From the NCBI GenBank assembly GCA_965284565.1, contig OZ260100.1, positions 3,314,118-3,378,117 on the forward strand: DNA of 64,000 nt, in the 5' to 3' direction. The DNA is from BRH-c54 sp965284565. Its GTDB lineage: Bacteria; Bacteroidota; Bacteroidia; Flavobacteriales_E; Vicingaceae. The position numbers and the translations under genes are program-made. Under the pieces are notes generated by a model that saw nothing but the letters and a program-made list of their open reading frames with translations, ran no database searches and was not told the DNA's origin. Positions 42,678 to 50,704 of the stretch are shown here, piece after piece; the stretch's first letter is position 1; each line of letters begins with the position of its first letter.

Positions 42678-43628
42678 CTAGTTGTATGATTGCATTTCCC
42701 AACTAATAATATTTCGTTCTTCTGTATCGACAGCGACACCAACCAAAATTATTTTTTTCTTCGTGCTAAAGTATTTTTGATAATACTCCTTCTCTTTAAT
42801 CTGTTCAATTGCAATAGAACTGCTGTTCTGCTTAAACTCAATGATATGAAGATAATTCTCTGTTTCAATTACCGAATCGATACGACCTTTATTGGTCTCT
42901 ACTTCAGACTCAATATTAAAGTCGAGGATCTTCAGCACGGTATGAATATTGCTGTGGAAGAATGCTTCTGTAATTTTCATGCTGTAAGACATAGATGCAA
43001 AAACACCTTGAATCAACTTGAAAAACTTGTCAAGATCATTATTTGACAAGGCTATCTTTAGGTCAGCAAGACTTTCAAATTCTATCGGAAGTAGGTTGTT
43101 CTCTTTCGCCTCAATATCTCCACCTTCTTTACTATACTTTACTTTTAGCTGAGCGATTAAATCGATGATTGCTCTTTGCTTTCCATATTCTGACGCAATT
43201 TCACTTTCAGAAATTAAGCTTTCGAAAGGTGACCCCATTCTAATCTTTGGCTTAAGATTTATTTTCTTTATACCATAAGGTATGATACCTAAGAACTTCT
43301 TAAAATCGACCGACACTTCATTCTTATGGGTTTCATGCCATTCCTCTGCCATAACTTTTTGTCGATCTATTATACCTGGGATTGCTCTAATCGTATCAGC
43401 AACTGAGCCACCTAACTTATGTATGTGATCGTGTGTTTTGATAATTTCCTTTTCGAGTGTGGAAGCGTTTCTGAAAGCAAAAAGAAAAGTCATAATTCCC
43501 AGCCCCATTTCAGTAGCATATTTCTTATCTCTTGCTTTATCATAAAAAGCATTAACCATTTGAAAGTGCTTATCAAACTCTTCCTTATAGGATGCTTCGA
43601 AAATATTTATCAGCTCTTGGTCGTTCAT
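42678..43628 (-). CDS. PD-(D/E)XK nuclease-like protein (PDDEXK_9/DUF1703-like)
   Basis: The 316-aa protein ends with a PD-(D/E)XK domain of the DUF1703 type: F-F-H-S-N-I-H near residue 215, N-K-G-R-I-D-S-V-I near 245 (catalytic Asp), I-I-E-F-K-Q near 262 (E-x-K) and I-I-L-V-G-V-A near 300. In related proteins this domain is fused to an AAA-like ATPase; here the N-terminal 190 residues are helical with no Walker motif. Catalytic residues appear intact. It is followed after one base by the GNAT gene. A DNA-cleaving role in defence is inferred. Confidence 0.75.
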   Translation of the reverse strand: MNDQELINIFEASYKEEFDKHFQMVNAFYDKARDKKYATEMGLGIMTFLFAFRNASTLEKEIIKTHDHIHKLGGSVADTIRAIPGIIDRQKVMAEEWHETHKNEVSVDFKKFLGIIPYGIKKINLKPKIRMGSPFESLISESEIASEYGKQRAIIDLIAQLKVKYSKEGGDIEAKENNLLPIEFESLADLKIALSNNDLDKFFKLIQGVFASMSYSMKITEAFFHSNIHTVLKILDFNIESEVETNKGRIDSVIETENYLHIIEFKQNSSSIAIEQIKEKEYYQKYFSTKKKIILVGVAVDTEERNIISWEMQSYN

Positions 43629-43653
43629 TTCTTCGATAACTAGATTGAAATCA

Positions 43654-44106
43654 TTAAAGCACCCGTTTGATATTACGAATTTCTATCTCTCCGTCTCTTA
43701 AATCGTAAAGCTTGAAAGTCAAGTCCTTCCATAAATTCATTTGATCCTCTATTCCGTAATCTATTGGTTTTATTGTTGTGTCTATTTGTATATCAATATT
43801 GCTAAAGATTGATTCACGTGCAATCTGAGAAAATATTTGACCAGAAACAACGTACGGTACTTTGTGTTCATACTCAACCCAATAAGACGGAACCATTGCA
43901 CACTTTTGAGCCTTCACACCAGATAACTCATTAAGTATTCCTTGAAGTTTCTCCTTTAGAGTTTCGAATTCTTTCCATTGTTCAACGTCTCCCTTAGAGG
44001 TAAATTTCTCATAAGCCATATCCTTTGCACAGCTTACTTCCACAATTTGATTCGTTAGGTCTGCTATTTGTTGATTAAGCACTTCTATTTTTGATAATTC
44101 TGTCAT
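43654..44106 (-). CDS. Unrecognised 150-aa protein, first gene of the SIR2/PD-(D/E)XK operon
   Basis: The first 70 residues form a coiled coil (I-E-V-L-N-Q-Q-I-A-D-L-T-N-Q-I then L-K-E-K-L-Q-G-I-L-N-E-L); the C-terminal half is a small alpha/beta region ending R-N-I-K-R-V-L. No family recognised. It is the promoter-proximal gene, 25 bases before the PD-(D/E)XK gene, and lies just downstream of the inverted repeat at 44127-44144. Confidence 0.55.
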   Translation of the reverse strand: MTELSKIEVLNQQIADLTNQIVEVSCAKDMAYEKFTSKGDVEQWKEFETLKEKLQGILNELSGVKAQKCAMVPSYWVEYEHKVPYVVSGQIFSQIARESIFSNIDIQIDTTIKPIDYGIEDQMNLWKDLTFKLYDLRDGEIEIRNIKRVL

Positions 44107-44126
44107 AATTTTCTACGTAATTTTTA

Positions 44127-44144
44127 TTTAGTAAAAATACTAAA
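44127..44144. promoter_or_regulatory. Operator-like inverted repeat before the SIR2/PD-(D/E)XK operon
   Basis: TTTAGTA-AAAA-TACTAAA, a perfect 7-bp inverted repeat, lies 21 bases upstream of the first gene. A regulator binding site is plausible; no -7 box match is seen. Confidence 0.45.
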
Positions 44145-44610
44145 TATGGTTACATCACTATCTATAATAACCTCTTTTAATTTGGATGATTACCATTATG
44201 GTACTATCATTATTGTAAGGCTTAGATTTGCTGTCTTGGAGAAAACTTTAAGATGGAAAAAAGACAGGGTCAAGGCGTTAGTTTTAGATTATTCTAGGTG
44301 GGTTAAGCAAAGGTATGGTACATTTATACTAGGTGTAAAGTATGGTAAAGTTTACAACGGGTAACATATACTGAGGTAAAGCATGGTAACATTTACAATA
44401 GGTAACATTATACTGAGTATTGCTTTCCTAGCTGAATAACTTGTTGTTCCTATCTCTACTGAAAAACTGGGACTATTGGTAGTTCCACTTATTCCACTAT
44501 TTAACGATAAAGACCATTCATTAGTACCAGCAGACCCTCCGTTATTCCATTTACCCACAACTCCATTCCCCCAACTTAATTGAGATATTTTTTTAGTTAA
44601 AGTTAATTAG
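44145..44610. other. Non-coding stretch with 40-bp tandem repeat and a tip remnant
   Basis: Two adjacent degenerate units of about 40 bp (44340-44380 and 44381-44420, each starting G-Y-ATGGTAA and ending ATACTGAG plus a few bases) are present. Between about 44430 and 44575 the minus strand encodes GKWNNGGSAGTNEWSLSLNS and similar residues, which look like a fragment of a cassette protein without start or end. No intact gene is supported. Confidence 0.5.
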
Positions 44611-44618
44611 TACCTTTG
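44611..44618 (+). promoter_or_regulatory. -7 promoter box TACCTTTG
   Basis: Exact TAnnTTTG match 25 bases before the ATG of the lipoprotein at 44643. Confidence 0.6.
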
Positions 44619-44642
44619 AATTCTTACAAACATAAAATAAAC

Positions 44643-45581
44643 ATGAAGAATTTAATCTACTTACTGTGTGTACTATTAATGGCTTGCTCGGGACAAACTA
44701 ATGAGGAAACATTTACCAGTTCAGAGAATTCTACAACTGACCTATTTGAAAAAATTGCTAAACCCGCACAACAGTTTGTTATCTCTAACGATAATGACAC
44801 TGTAATTGAAGGTCTCGAAGGAACTATTATTTCTTTACCTAAAAACTGTTTTGTCTTTACAGATGGAACTCCTGTTGATGGAGCCGTAACAATCGAACTC
44901 AAAGAGTTTTTTACAATCTCAGATATGATACTTAATAATCTTACAACTACAAGCAATAATAAATTATTAGAAACTGGAGGGATGATACATATAGGAGCTA
45001 CTTCTAATAATGAGGAGGTCAGGTTAAATCAAAAGATTGATATAAAAATACCCAATAAACTGGAAACTGAGGATGTAGAGTTATTCATTGGAAGTGTCAA
45101 CGATGGATTCATTAATTGGAATTCGGATTCTTCAAGCACAATCAGTAGTCTAAAAATGATTGCCATTGATGCAGGTGAATCGGATACCACCTATATTTAT
45201 GATGATGGTTCTGCTTCTAATCGAATGAGGGGTTCCTATTATTTAATCAACACCTTTAATCTAAAATGGTTAAACGTGGATAAATTTCTGAGCTACGATC
45301 CAAAAGAAGATTGCATGCTAATTGATGCTAATAAAAATGTTGCCTATTTTCTTTTATTTGATGAATACAAATCTATCTCAAGTGCTTATCACAATAAAAA
45401 GCAAGAACTCATATTTCCGAATTCTCCAATTGGCAAAAAGGCGAAACTCATAGGGTTTAAGTATATCGATGAAGTAGCTTACATCGGAATAAAAGAAATT
45501 ACAATAAGCCAGTCTATTGACGCAAAATTGGACTATGAAGAAAAATCCATATTGGAGCTCAAAACCAAACCAATTATTTAA
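44643..45581 (+). CDS. Lipoprotein of unknown function
   Basis: I start at the ATG at 44643 (MKNLIYLLCVLLMACSG), which gives a lipobox L-M-A-C; the product is 312 aa. Residues about 45-160 (G-L-E-G-T-I-I-S-L-P, then V-T-I-E-L-K-E-F) resemble a ZU5-like or beta-sandwich domain seen in other Bacteroidota lipoproteins, which is a tentative reading. The C-terminal part is unassigned. It is on the plus strand, opposite to the RHS cassettes, and its stop overlaps by 4 nt the stop of the truncated MORN gene. Confidence 0.7.
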   Translation: MKNLIYLLCVLLMACSGQTNEETFTSSENSTTDLFEKIAKPAQQFVISNDNDTVIEGLEGTIISLPKNCFVFTDGTPVDGAVTIELKEFFTISDMILNNLTTTSNNKLLETGGMIHIGATSNNEEVRLNQKIDIKIPNKLETEDVELFIGSVNDGFINWNSDSSSTISSLKMIAIDAGESDTTYIYDDGSASNRMRGSYYLINTFNLKWLNVDKFLSYDPKEDCMLIDANKNVAYFLLFDEYKSISSAYHNKKQELIFPNSPIGKKAKLIGFKYIDEVAYIGIKEITISQSIDAKLDYEEKSILELKTKPII

Positions 45582-45960
45582 TCTTTCTGTTTATAATTTT
45601 CAACTGAACTTATTTCGCCCGTTTCATCAAAATATTTCCACTCTCCATCTTTTATAGTCTCAAAACCATTATGAACTAAGTATCTACCCTCGCTTTCTAT
45701 TTTTCCATTCTCGAAGTAAGATCTATAACCACCAACAAAAGATCCTCTCTTGTTTTTGCTCGCTTTAATTTTAATAGTACCGTTACAATGATATTCTTCA
45801 TAAGTTAATTGATCCCTACCAATACTATCGACAGCTAATAATTGCCCATTCTCGCACCATCTTTCTTGATAAAACAATCTCCCATCAATATCAGATTTAG
45901 TTACTTTTAACAGCTTGCCTGAAAGATCATAATACTTCGTTGTACAAATGCCGTCAGAAT
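45578..45960 (-). pseudogene. MORN-repeat gene, 5-prime end lost at a cassette repeat
   Basis: The frame is open from the edge of the hairpin repeat (45961) to the TAA at 45578-45580 and encodes MORN-type units (K-Y-Y-D-L-S-G-K-L, Y-F-E-N-G-K-I-E-S-E-G-R-Y, W-K-Y-F-D-E-T-G). There is no ATG; only an internal TTG at 45875-45877 could start a 99-aa product. A TAA in this frame lies inside the repeat. The gene has evidently been joined mid-sequence to the repeat. It may once have been an immunity or YwqK-like protein. Confidence 0.7.
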
Positions 45961-46074
45961 GTGCACCGCACTGTTATGTGTATGCTTGTAGCTACACATT
46001 TCATCTAATCCTCACTTCAAATTTACAAATTCCAATTTTTAAAAGAACATTTCTTAAAAAATATTTTATTTACC
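45961..46074. repeat. Cassette-boundary hairpin repeat, copy A
   Basis: Begins GTGCACCGCACTGTTATG and carries a hairpin at 45976-45999 (9-bp stem with one bulged T, loop TTGTA). The conserved part continues through TCTAATCCTCACTTC to an AT-rich end; the final ACACTACC is not present in this copy. It abuts the truncated MORN gene. Confidence 0.85.
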
Positions 46075-46199
46075 CATTGACTTTATCTAAAAAAACACTT
46101 ATCTTCGCTAAGCAGTACTAAAATTTTAAACGAAATGACTGAAATGACTCTTGTTACTTATCAGTAAATTAAAGCTATAAATAAAAAACTACAATTACT

Positions 46200-46655
46200 A
46201 TGAAAACCACCTATGAAAATGAAGCAAAAAATCTAGCCCAAGCAATAGATATTGCTATAAAATCTATCAAAAAATACCCGCCAGAGAATTTCCAAACACA
46301 TCAAATTAACCATTTTATAAATACTTATTTAGACATTAAAAACAAAGCTCTAAACCCAGAACCTCAATTCAAAAAATTATCTAGCTTAAAATATCTTATC
46401 AAAGACACTTTAATATTTTTTCAAGAATCGAGTGGAAAAAATGTAAATTATTTTTGGATTGAAATAGAAAACAAAAAACTACCTTATAAAAGAGAAAATA
46501 AAGTTTTAAATATCTTAAAGAAAAATAAAATTAAAAATAAATTAGAATACGACTACGTAATTGACACTATCATTCCTTTTAAACAAAAAGGATTGATAAG
46601 TACCGAACAATCAAACCAACTTAAACAATTAATTGCTGAATTTGAGAGTAAGTAG
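46200..46655 (+). CDS. Unrecognised 151-aa protein, possible immunity protein
   Basis: A soluble, Lys/Asn-rich helical protein with no known motif. It is the only plus-strand gene inside the cassette array and converges on the GIY-YIG-like toxin tip, with a shared 15-bp hairpin between the stops. As no minus-strand immunity gene follows that tip, this gene is a candidate partner; the opposite strand makes this uncertain. Confidence 0.55.
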   Translation: MKTTYENEAKNLAQAIDIAIKSIKKYPPENFQTHQINHFINTYLDIKNKALNPEPQFKKLSSLKYLIKDTLIFFQESSGKNVNYFWIEIENKKLPYKRENKVLNILKKNKIKNKLEYDYVIDTIIPFKQKGLISTEQSNQLKQLIAEFESK

Positions 46656-46683
46656 TTAAAACTTTTTTGTTTTAACTACTTAC
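46648..46683. terminator. Bidirectional terminator between convergent genes
   Basis: GTAAGTAGTTAAAAC and GTTTTAACTACTTAC form a perfect 15-bp stem with a T6 loop. It contains the stop of the 151-aa gene and lies 2 bases before the stop of the toxin tip. Confidence 0.75.
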
Positions 46684-46685
46684 AA

Positions 46686-47264
46686 TCAATAATCAAAGAA
46701 CTTTCTTGCCGCATCTAAATACTTACTTCCATTAGGGTTATTAGATCCTATTCCATTAACTCCATTACCAGAAATCCCCAATTCTCTATAATATTCTATT
46801 TGTAATTGTTCACTACCTCTTATTGACCAATAAGAAGGATCCATAGCTCTAGTAGTATAGCCCCCTGGTATTGTAGCAGGAGCAGAAGTTGATAACACAG
46901 CCTTTCCATAGCCAAGTGCAGACATATGATGATTATAATCACGATTATTTACTATTTGTTCAGGAGTACCATAACCACTAGTTCTTCCTACATATACTTT
47001 TCCAGTTTCTAGATTTGTTTTTGTATAAGTCGCATAATTGAATGGAGTTATATCCCTTACGATATCATCAGTAGTAGAATTATCTAAAGGTATAGTTAAG
47101 GGGGTAGTAGTTGATACATCCTGTACCAACCAAGGGCTTGGAATGTAAAGAGGAGTACTAATAGAATGATAAAGTCCATACCCCAATAATACACTAGAAG
47201 CAACTAATGCGTAAGGATTTCTAGCAACTAAAGCTATTGGACCTACATTAGCTGTGCACCGCAC
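46686..47264 (-). CDS. Orphan RHS-type tip with GIY-YIG-like nuclease toxin domain
   Basis: The frame opens with a GTG in repeat copy B (47262-47264), so its first four residues come from the repeat. The C-terminal 130 residues contain Y-T-K-T-N...T-G-K-V-Y-V-G-R-T (the GIY-YIG hallmark), N-N-R-D-Y-N-H-H, I-R-G-S-E-Q-L-Q-I-E with the likely catalytic Glu, and N-N-P-N-G. This arrangement is seen in nuclease tips of RHS/polymorphic toxins. No RHS core and no normal start are present, so it is probably a stored or displaced tip. Toxin class is a motif-level call. Confidence 0.7.
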   Translation of the reverse strand: MRCTANVGPIALVARNPYALVASSVLLGYGLYHSISTPLYIPSPWLVQDVSTTTPLTIPLDNSTTDDIVRDITPFNYATYTKTNLETGKVYVGRTSGYGTPEQIVNNRDYNHHMSALGYGKAVLSTSAPATIPGGYTTRAMDPSYWSIRGSEQLQIEYYRELGISGNGVNGIGSNNPNGSKYLDAARKFFDY

Positions 47265-47366
47265 TGTTATGCTTTAGCTTGTAGCTAAGCATTTAATCTT
47301 TACCATCTACCAACTCCAATTTACCTTTTTTTAAAGAACGTTTTATTTAATAGAGTAAACACTACC
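47254..47366. repeat. Cassette-boundary hairpin repeat, copy B
   Basis: Same start as copy A; the hairpin (47269-47292) differs in two stem pairs with compensating changes on both arms. Ends with AGAGTAAACACTACC. Both neighbouring genes run into it. Confidence 0.9.
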
Positions 47367-47758
47367 AAACATTCAACAATCATAACAACTAAATAAGGAA
47401 TAATAACAATATAAGTGCTATATAAGCGATTTAATGATAGCTCATATAGAAGCCTAACTCCATAAGTTCCATAATAAGCATAAAAAATTGCTATAAGAAT
47501 ATATATATGTGTAGAAATTATTGAAATAATTGTCCCTAAAATCAAAAATGACCAACAATCTAATTCTTTGTAATTTTTTTTTAGATAAAAAGCAAACCAT
47601 AAAAATATTATACTGGTTGGAATAATTATTACAAATATAAAGTCAACATCCACCCCCATGTAATCATACATTAAATCATCCATTAATGAGGAAATAATAA
47701 GAGTTATTACTTGAAATAAAGAAAATAATAATATTATTTTTACAATTACATTTTTCAT
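47321..47758 (-). CDS. Four-helix membrane protein, C-terminus formed by repeat DNA
   Basis: The 145-aa product has about four membrane segments and no known family. Its last 12 or so residues (V-V-F-T-L-L-N-K-T-F-F-K-K-R) are encoded by repeat copy B, and the GGTAGTG octamer is read through in frame, so the original end of the gene has been replaced or the repeat has been adopted as coding sequence. It could be a membrane immunity protein linked to the upstream tip. Confidence 0.6.
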   Translation of the reverse strand: MKNVIVKIILLFSLFQVITLIISSLMDDLMYDYMGVDVDFIFVIIIPTSIIFLWFAFYLKKNYKELDCWSFLILGTIISIISTHIYILIAIFYAYYGTYGVRLLYELSLNRLYSTYIVIIPYLVVMIVECLVVFTLLNKTFFKKR

Positions 47759-47777
47759 AACATACTATCTTAAATAT

Positions 47778-48134
47778 TTAAAACCATCCCATTTTTTTAG
47801 ATACTAAATACCATAAGTTAATATATAAAGCAATAGTTATTAAAGAAAAAATTATTTTTTCAACCAGTGAAATAACGACATTTTTATTAACTATTTTCTT
47901 ATATTGTCTTTTTCTAAAAAACAAGAGTACCATAAAAATAGAACTAATAATAAATGATAGGATTATCTCTATTTTTAATCCTGATCCTACAATAGTATCA
48001 ACTAACAACCATATAAATGAGAAAGACTCAATCCAAATTGCTATAACTGCATTTTCAATTGGATATGGGGAACACAGTCTACACAATTGTTTATACATGT
48101 TTATATAGTACTTATGTATTAAATCAATACTCAT
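47778..48134 (-). CDS. Three-helix membrane protein, putative immunity protein
   Basis: The 118-aa product has three hydrophobic segments (about 30-50, 55-75, 92-112). Its start overlaps the 3-prime end of the orphan RHS tip by 11 nt, the classical position of an immunity gene, and it is followed by a second membrane protein. Family not recognised. Confidence 0.55.
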   Translation of the reverse strand: MSIDLIHKYYINMYKQLCRLCSPYPIENAVIAIWIESFSFIWLLVDTIVGSGLKIEIILSFIISSIFMVLLFFRKRQYKKIVNKNVVISLVEKIIFSLITIALYINLWYLVSKKMGWF

Positions 48135-49317
48135 TAAAATATTTTATTAAAGCTTTTTTTAGTTTTTGTACCTGTTCAATATGGTCTGTATCTCTTTTTA
48201 TTGCTCGTAAAGTAGCATCTCCATATGAAAAAGAAGCATCATATTTATCTTGTGTTGTTTCAGCTTTTAATACTGGTTTTATTCTTGTCGCATAAATAGA
48301 GGATACGAAAAATCCAGGGAGACCACCTCTTGCACCTAAAGCAATTGAACCTAAATCTAAACCAAACTCAGTAGATTTACTTCCAAAACCGCTTCCATAA
48401 TTGGCATTCGTTTGAGAATCATATAATGTATATCCAATCCCTAAAACTGTTCCTCCTATATTCAACTTACTCCCCAAACTTGTCAATCTTGCACCTTTTT
48501 GAATAGATGATGGAACTTCATTTATTCCATACCCTACAGAAACATGATGAGGCTTTCCATACCAAAAATCTGAAGTTGAATTACCAAACTTATATTTTGT
48601 AAAACTATTATTTAATGACTTACCAAAAGAACTAAGCATTAACGAACTTGTTCCAGAAATAATGCCTAATGTACTAATTGTACTTTCTGTAATCTCATTA
48701 AATGCTCCTATTTTTGAAGAAAAACCTTGTAAAACATTAAATGTTTTAATAAAATTTAATATTGTATTTTCTGTTATATTTATCTCACCAGTTATATTAT
48801 TAACTCTTGTAACTCGAGTTGTAGTTGTAGAATGAACTAGGAATGTAGGATTATCTCTATATGTTATTCCTTCATAAGGATTTCGATATAAAAGAGTAAC
48901 TGTAGTGGTTTGTTCTATAGTTACTCTACTTCCATCTAATTGAGAAGTATAACTGAAATTATTATTTGAACTTTTTTCTCCTAACTTTTCATCTGGTTTA
49001 GCTTCTTCTAGACCTTCTAGTTCAACAAACTGGATAACCTTATTCCCTGAGAATTGGTAAGGACTATAATGTGGGTACTTAGATTCCAATGGGTCAACAG
49101 TAAAAAATCTTCCAATTCTTGAATCCTGCATTCTGAACTTATAGTTCCAACTATTTCCCTGACCTTTAATCTCTGAATCTCCTTCCTGTCCTTGGAAGCC
49201 ATATCTCGCTTCATTTGGATTAAAACTTCTCAAGTTCATTCCAAATGGATAGGTATCCGAAAAACTCAGTATAGAAGGACTAAAATAATCATCTTCACTA
49301 ATAGCTGTGCACCGCAC
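48124..49317 (-). CDS. Orphan RHS C-terminus with unassigned toxin tip
   Basis: The frame opens with a GTG in repeat copy C (49315-49317). It then enters an RHS core at D-Y-F-S-P and D-T-Y-P-F-G-M, very like the large RHS protein (its residues about 2405-2440), and passes the D-S-R-I-G-R-F-F-T-V-D-P-L signature. The 270-residue tip (from about 110) is rich in Gly, Ser and Thr with a weakly hydrophobic segment and matches no toxin family I know. The next gene overlaps it by 11 nt and encodes a membrane protein, which would suit a membrane-acting tip. Confidence 0.7.
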   Translation of the reverse strand: MRCTAISEDDYFSPSILSFSDTYPFGMNLRSFNPNEARYGFQGQEGDSEIKGQGNSWNYKFRMQDSRIGRFFTVDPLESKYPHYSPYQFSGNKVIQFVELEGLEEAKPDEKLGEKSSNNNFSYTSQLDGSRVTIEQTTTVTLLYRNPYEGITYRDNPTFLVHSTTTTRVTRVNNITGEINITENTILNFIKTFNVLQGFSSKIGAFNEITESTISTLGIISGTSSLMLSSFGKSLNNSFTKYKFGNSTSDFWYGKPHHVSVGYGINEVPSSIQKGARLTSLGSKLNIGGTVLGIGYTLYDSQTNANYGSGFGSKSTEFGLDLGSIALGARGGLPGFFVSSIYATRIKPVLKAETTQDKYDASFSYGDATLRAIKRDTDHIEQVQKLKKALIKYFNEY

Positions 49318-49429
49318 TGTTATGTGTATGCTTGTAGCTACACATTCATTCTAATCCTCACTTCCAATTTCTAATTTACTTTTTTAAAGAACGTTTTGTT
49401 TAGTTTATTTTTATAGAGTAAACACTACC
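49307..49429. repeat. Cassette-boundary hairpin repeat, copy C
   Basis: Hairpin at 49322-49345 identical to copies A and D; ends AGAGTAAACACTACC as in copy B. It separates an RHS tip from the lipoprotein gene that ends 4 bases beyond it. Confidence 0.9.
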
Positions 49430-49432
49430 CAC

Positions 49433-50698
49433 TTACTCAAAATTATCTTGATAAAAATGCTCAAAATTTATCAAATCTTTTCTTATATAATATGCATAAT
49501 ATCTTTTTATCACTTCTCTTTTTTCCTCTGTAGTAAAAGGCATTGCTAACTCACCAAACCCTTTATTCATCATTTTGTTTACAGTACTATATTTTTTTTG
49601 TAAAAAATTTAATTCTAATTCCATAAAAAAATATTCAGTCCACAACCACTTCCGTAATTCTGTTCGTCTATATCCATTATCATTTTCATGAAAATGATAG
49701 ATTAGTGCTTTCACATTTTCTATCTTTTTTTGATTTAAATAAAGTCTGCAAAGTTGTGCCTTTGCAATTATTTTATCTCTCCATAATAAACTATCTTGAA
49801 AACATTTTTTACAAGCTTTCTCCATTTCTTGATACTTCTTAGATTCTAAATAATAATTATTTATTGAATTATCACAATCATTAGGAAATTCTAATTCAAA
49901 TTTAGCTACATAAACAGCTGCCGAATCTAAATTTGGATTTTCTCCCCATGAATACTCACTAATTATTCTTTTTAACATATCTCTTCTAAAATATCCTAAT
50001 TCATATATCTTTTTTAATTCAAATAAATATTCATCTATTTGATTAGTTACAAAAAAATAATGTGCTTTTGCTAATTTTAATCTGTGAAAATTTGGATAAT
50101 AAACAAGTAAGCTATCTAAATCAAAATCTTTGTTTTTTGAAAAATGTTCATATTCTAATTCATAAGTAGTATTTAATAGTAATTCTGCTCCTTCGAGTAC
50201 TTTATTAAAAAAGGTATCAGTAGAACTTAATTCAAATTTTAAATGTGAAATGATACTTTCTTCTATCTCATCTATATGAACGGCATAACGATAAAAAGAT
50301 AATGATTCATAAAATCCCATTTCTTTTGGAAATTGACGAGGATATATTTTTTCTCCATCATCCCAATCAAACTCAACTTGACTATAATGAGGAATTAAAC
50401 TTAATGCCTTTTGATAATTACCTTGTTCTAAAAAAGCGATTGAAGAAATACCTACTTTCAAATCCGAATCAATTTTATACTTATTTTGCACTAGTTCTTC
50501 TATGTTACCTTCCATATAAAAATACAAGAACAGACTATCTGAAATTTCAATACCTTCCTTATTAATTTCAATTTTTTCTGGTACTGTTAATTTTAGTTTT
50601 TCTTTATTATCTTTTATAACCGAGGAACCTAATTCTTCTTCATTATTAAAACAACCTGTAAAAAATAAAAGACCGAAAATCAATACAATGCTTCTCAT
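49433..50698 (-). CDS. Lipoprotein with helical repeats, putative immunity or accessory protein
   Basis: The 421-aa product has a short signal peptide with a lipobox-like F-T-G-C (Cys16). The rest is mostly helical with tetratricopeptide-like segments (A-L-S-L-I-P-H-Y, L-A-K-A-H-Y-F-F and similar). It follows the 216-aa tip fragment by 6 bases. Membrane-anchored immunity to an RHS tip is possible; no specific family is recognised. Confidence 0.65.
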   Translation of the reverse strand: MRSIVLIFGLLFFTGCFNNEEELGSSVIKDNKEKLKLTVPEKIEINKEGIEISDSLFLYFYMEGNIEELVQNKYKIDSDLKVGISSIAFLEQGNYQKALSLIPHYSQVEFDWDDGEKIYPRQFPKEMGFYESLSFYRYAVHIDEIEESIISHLKFELSSTDTFFNKVLEGAELLLNTTYELEYEHFSKNKDFDLDSLLVYYPNFHRLKLAKAHYFFVTNQIDEYLFELKKIYELGYFRRDMLKRIISEYSWGENPNLDSAAVYVAKFELEFPNDCDNSINNYYLESKKYQEMEKACKKCFQDSLLWRDKIIAKAQLCRLYLNQKKIENVKALIYHFHENDNGYRRTELRKWLWTEYFFMELELNFLQKKYSTVNKMMNKGFGELAMPFTTEEKREVIKRYYAYYIRKDLINFEHFYQDNFE

Positions 50699-50704
50699 AA
50701 AACT

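Noticed and set aside
44146..44364. A 72-codon plus-strand frame
   Set aside because: It runs into the 40-bp tandem repeats and has no protein-like features or promoter.
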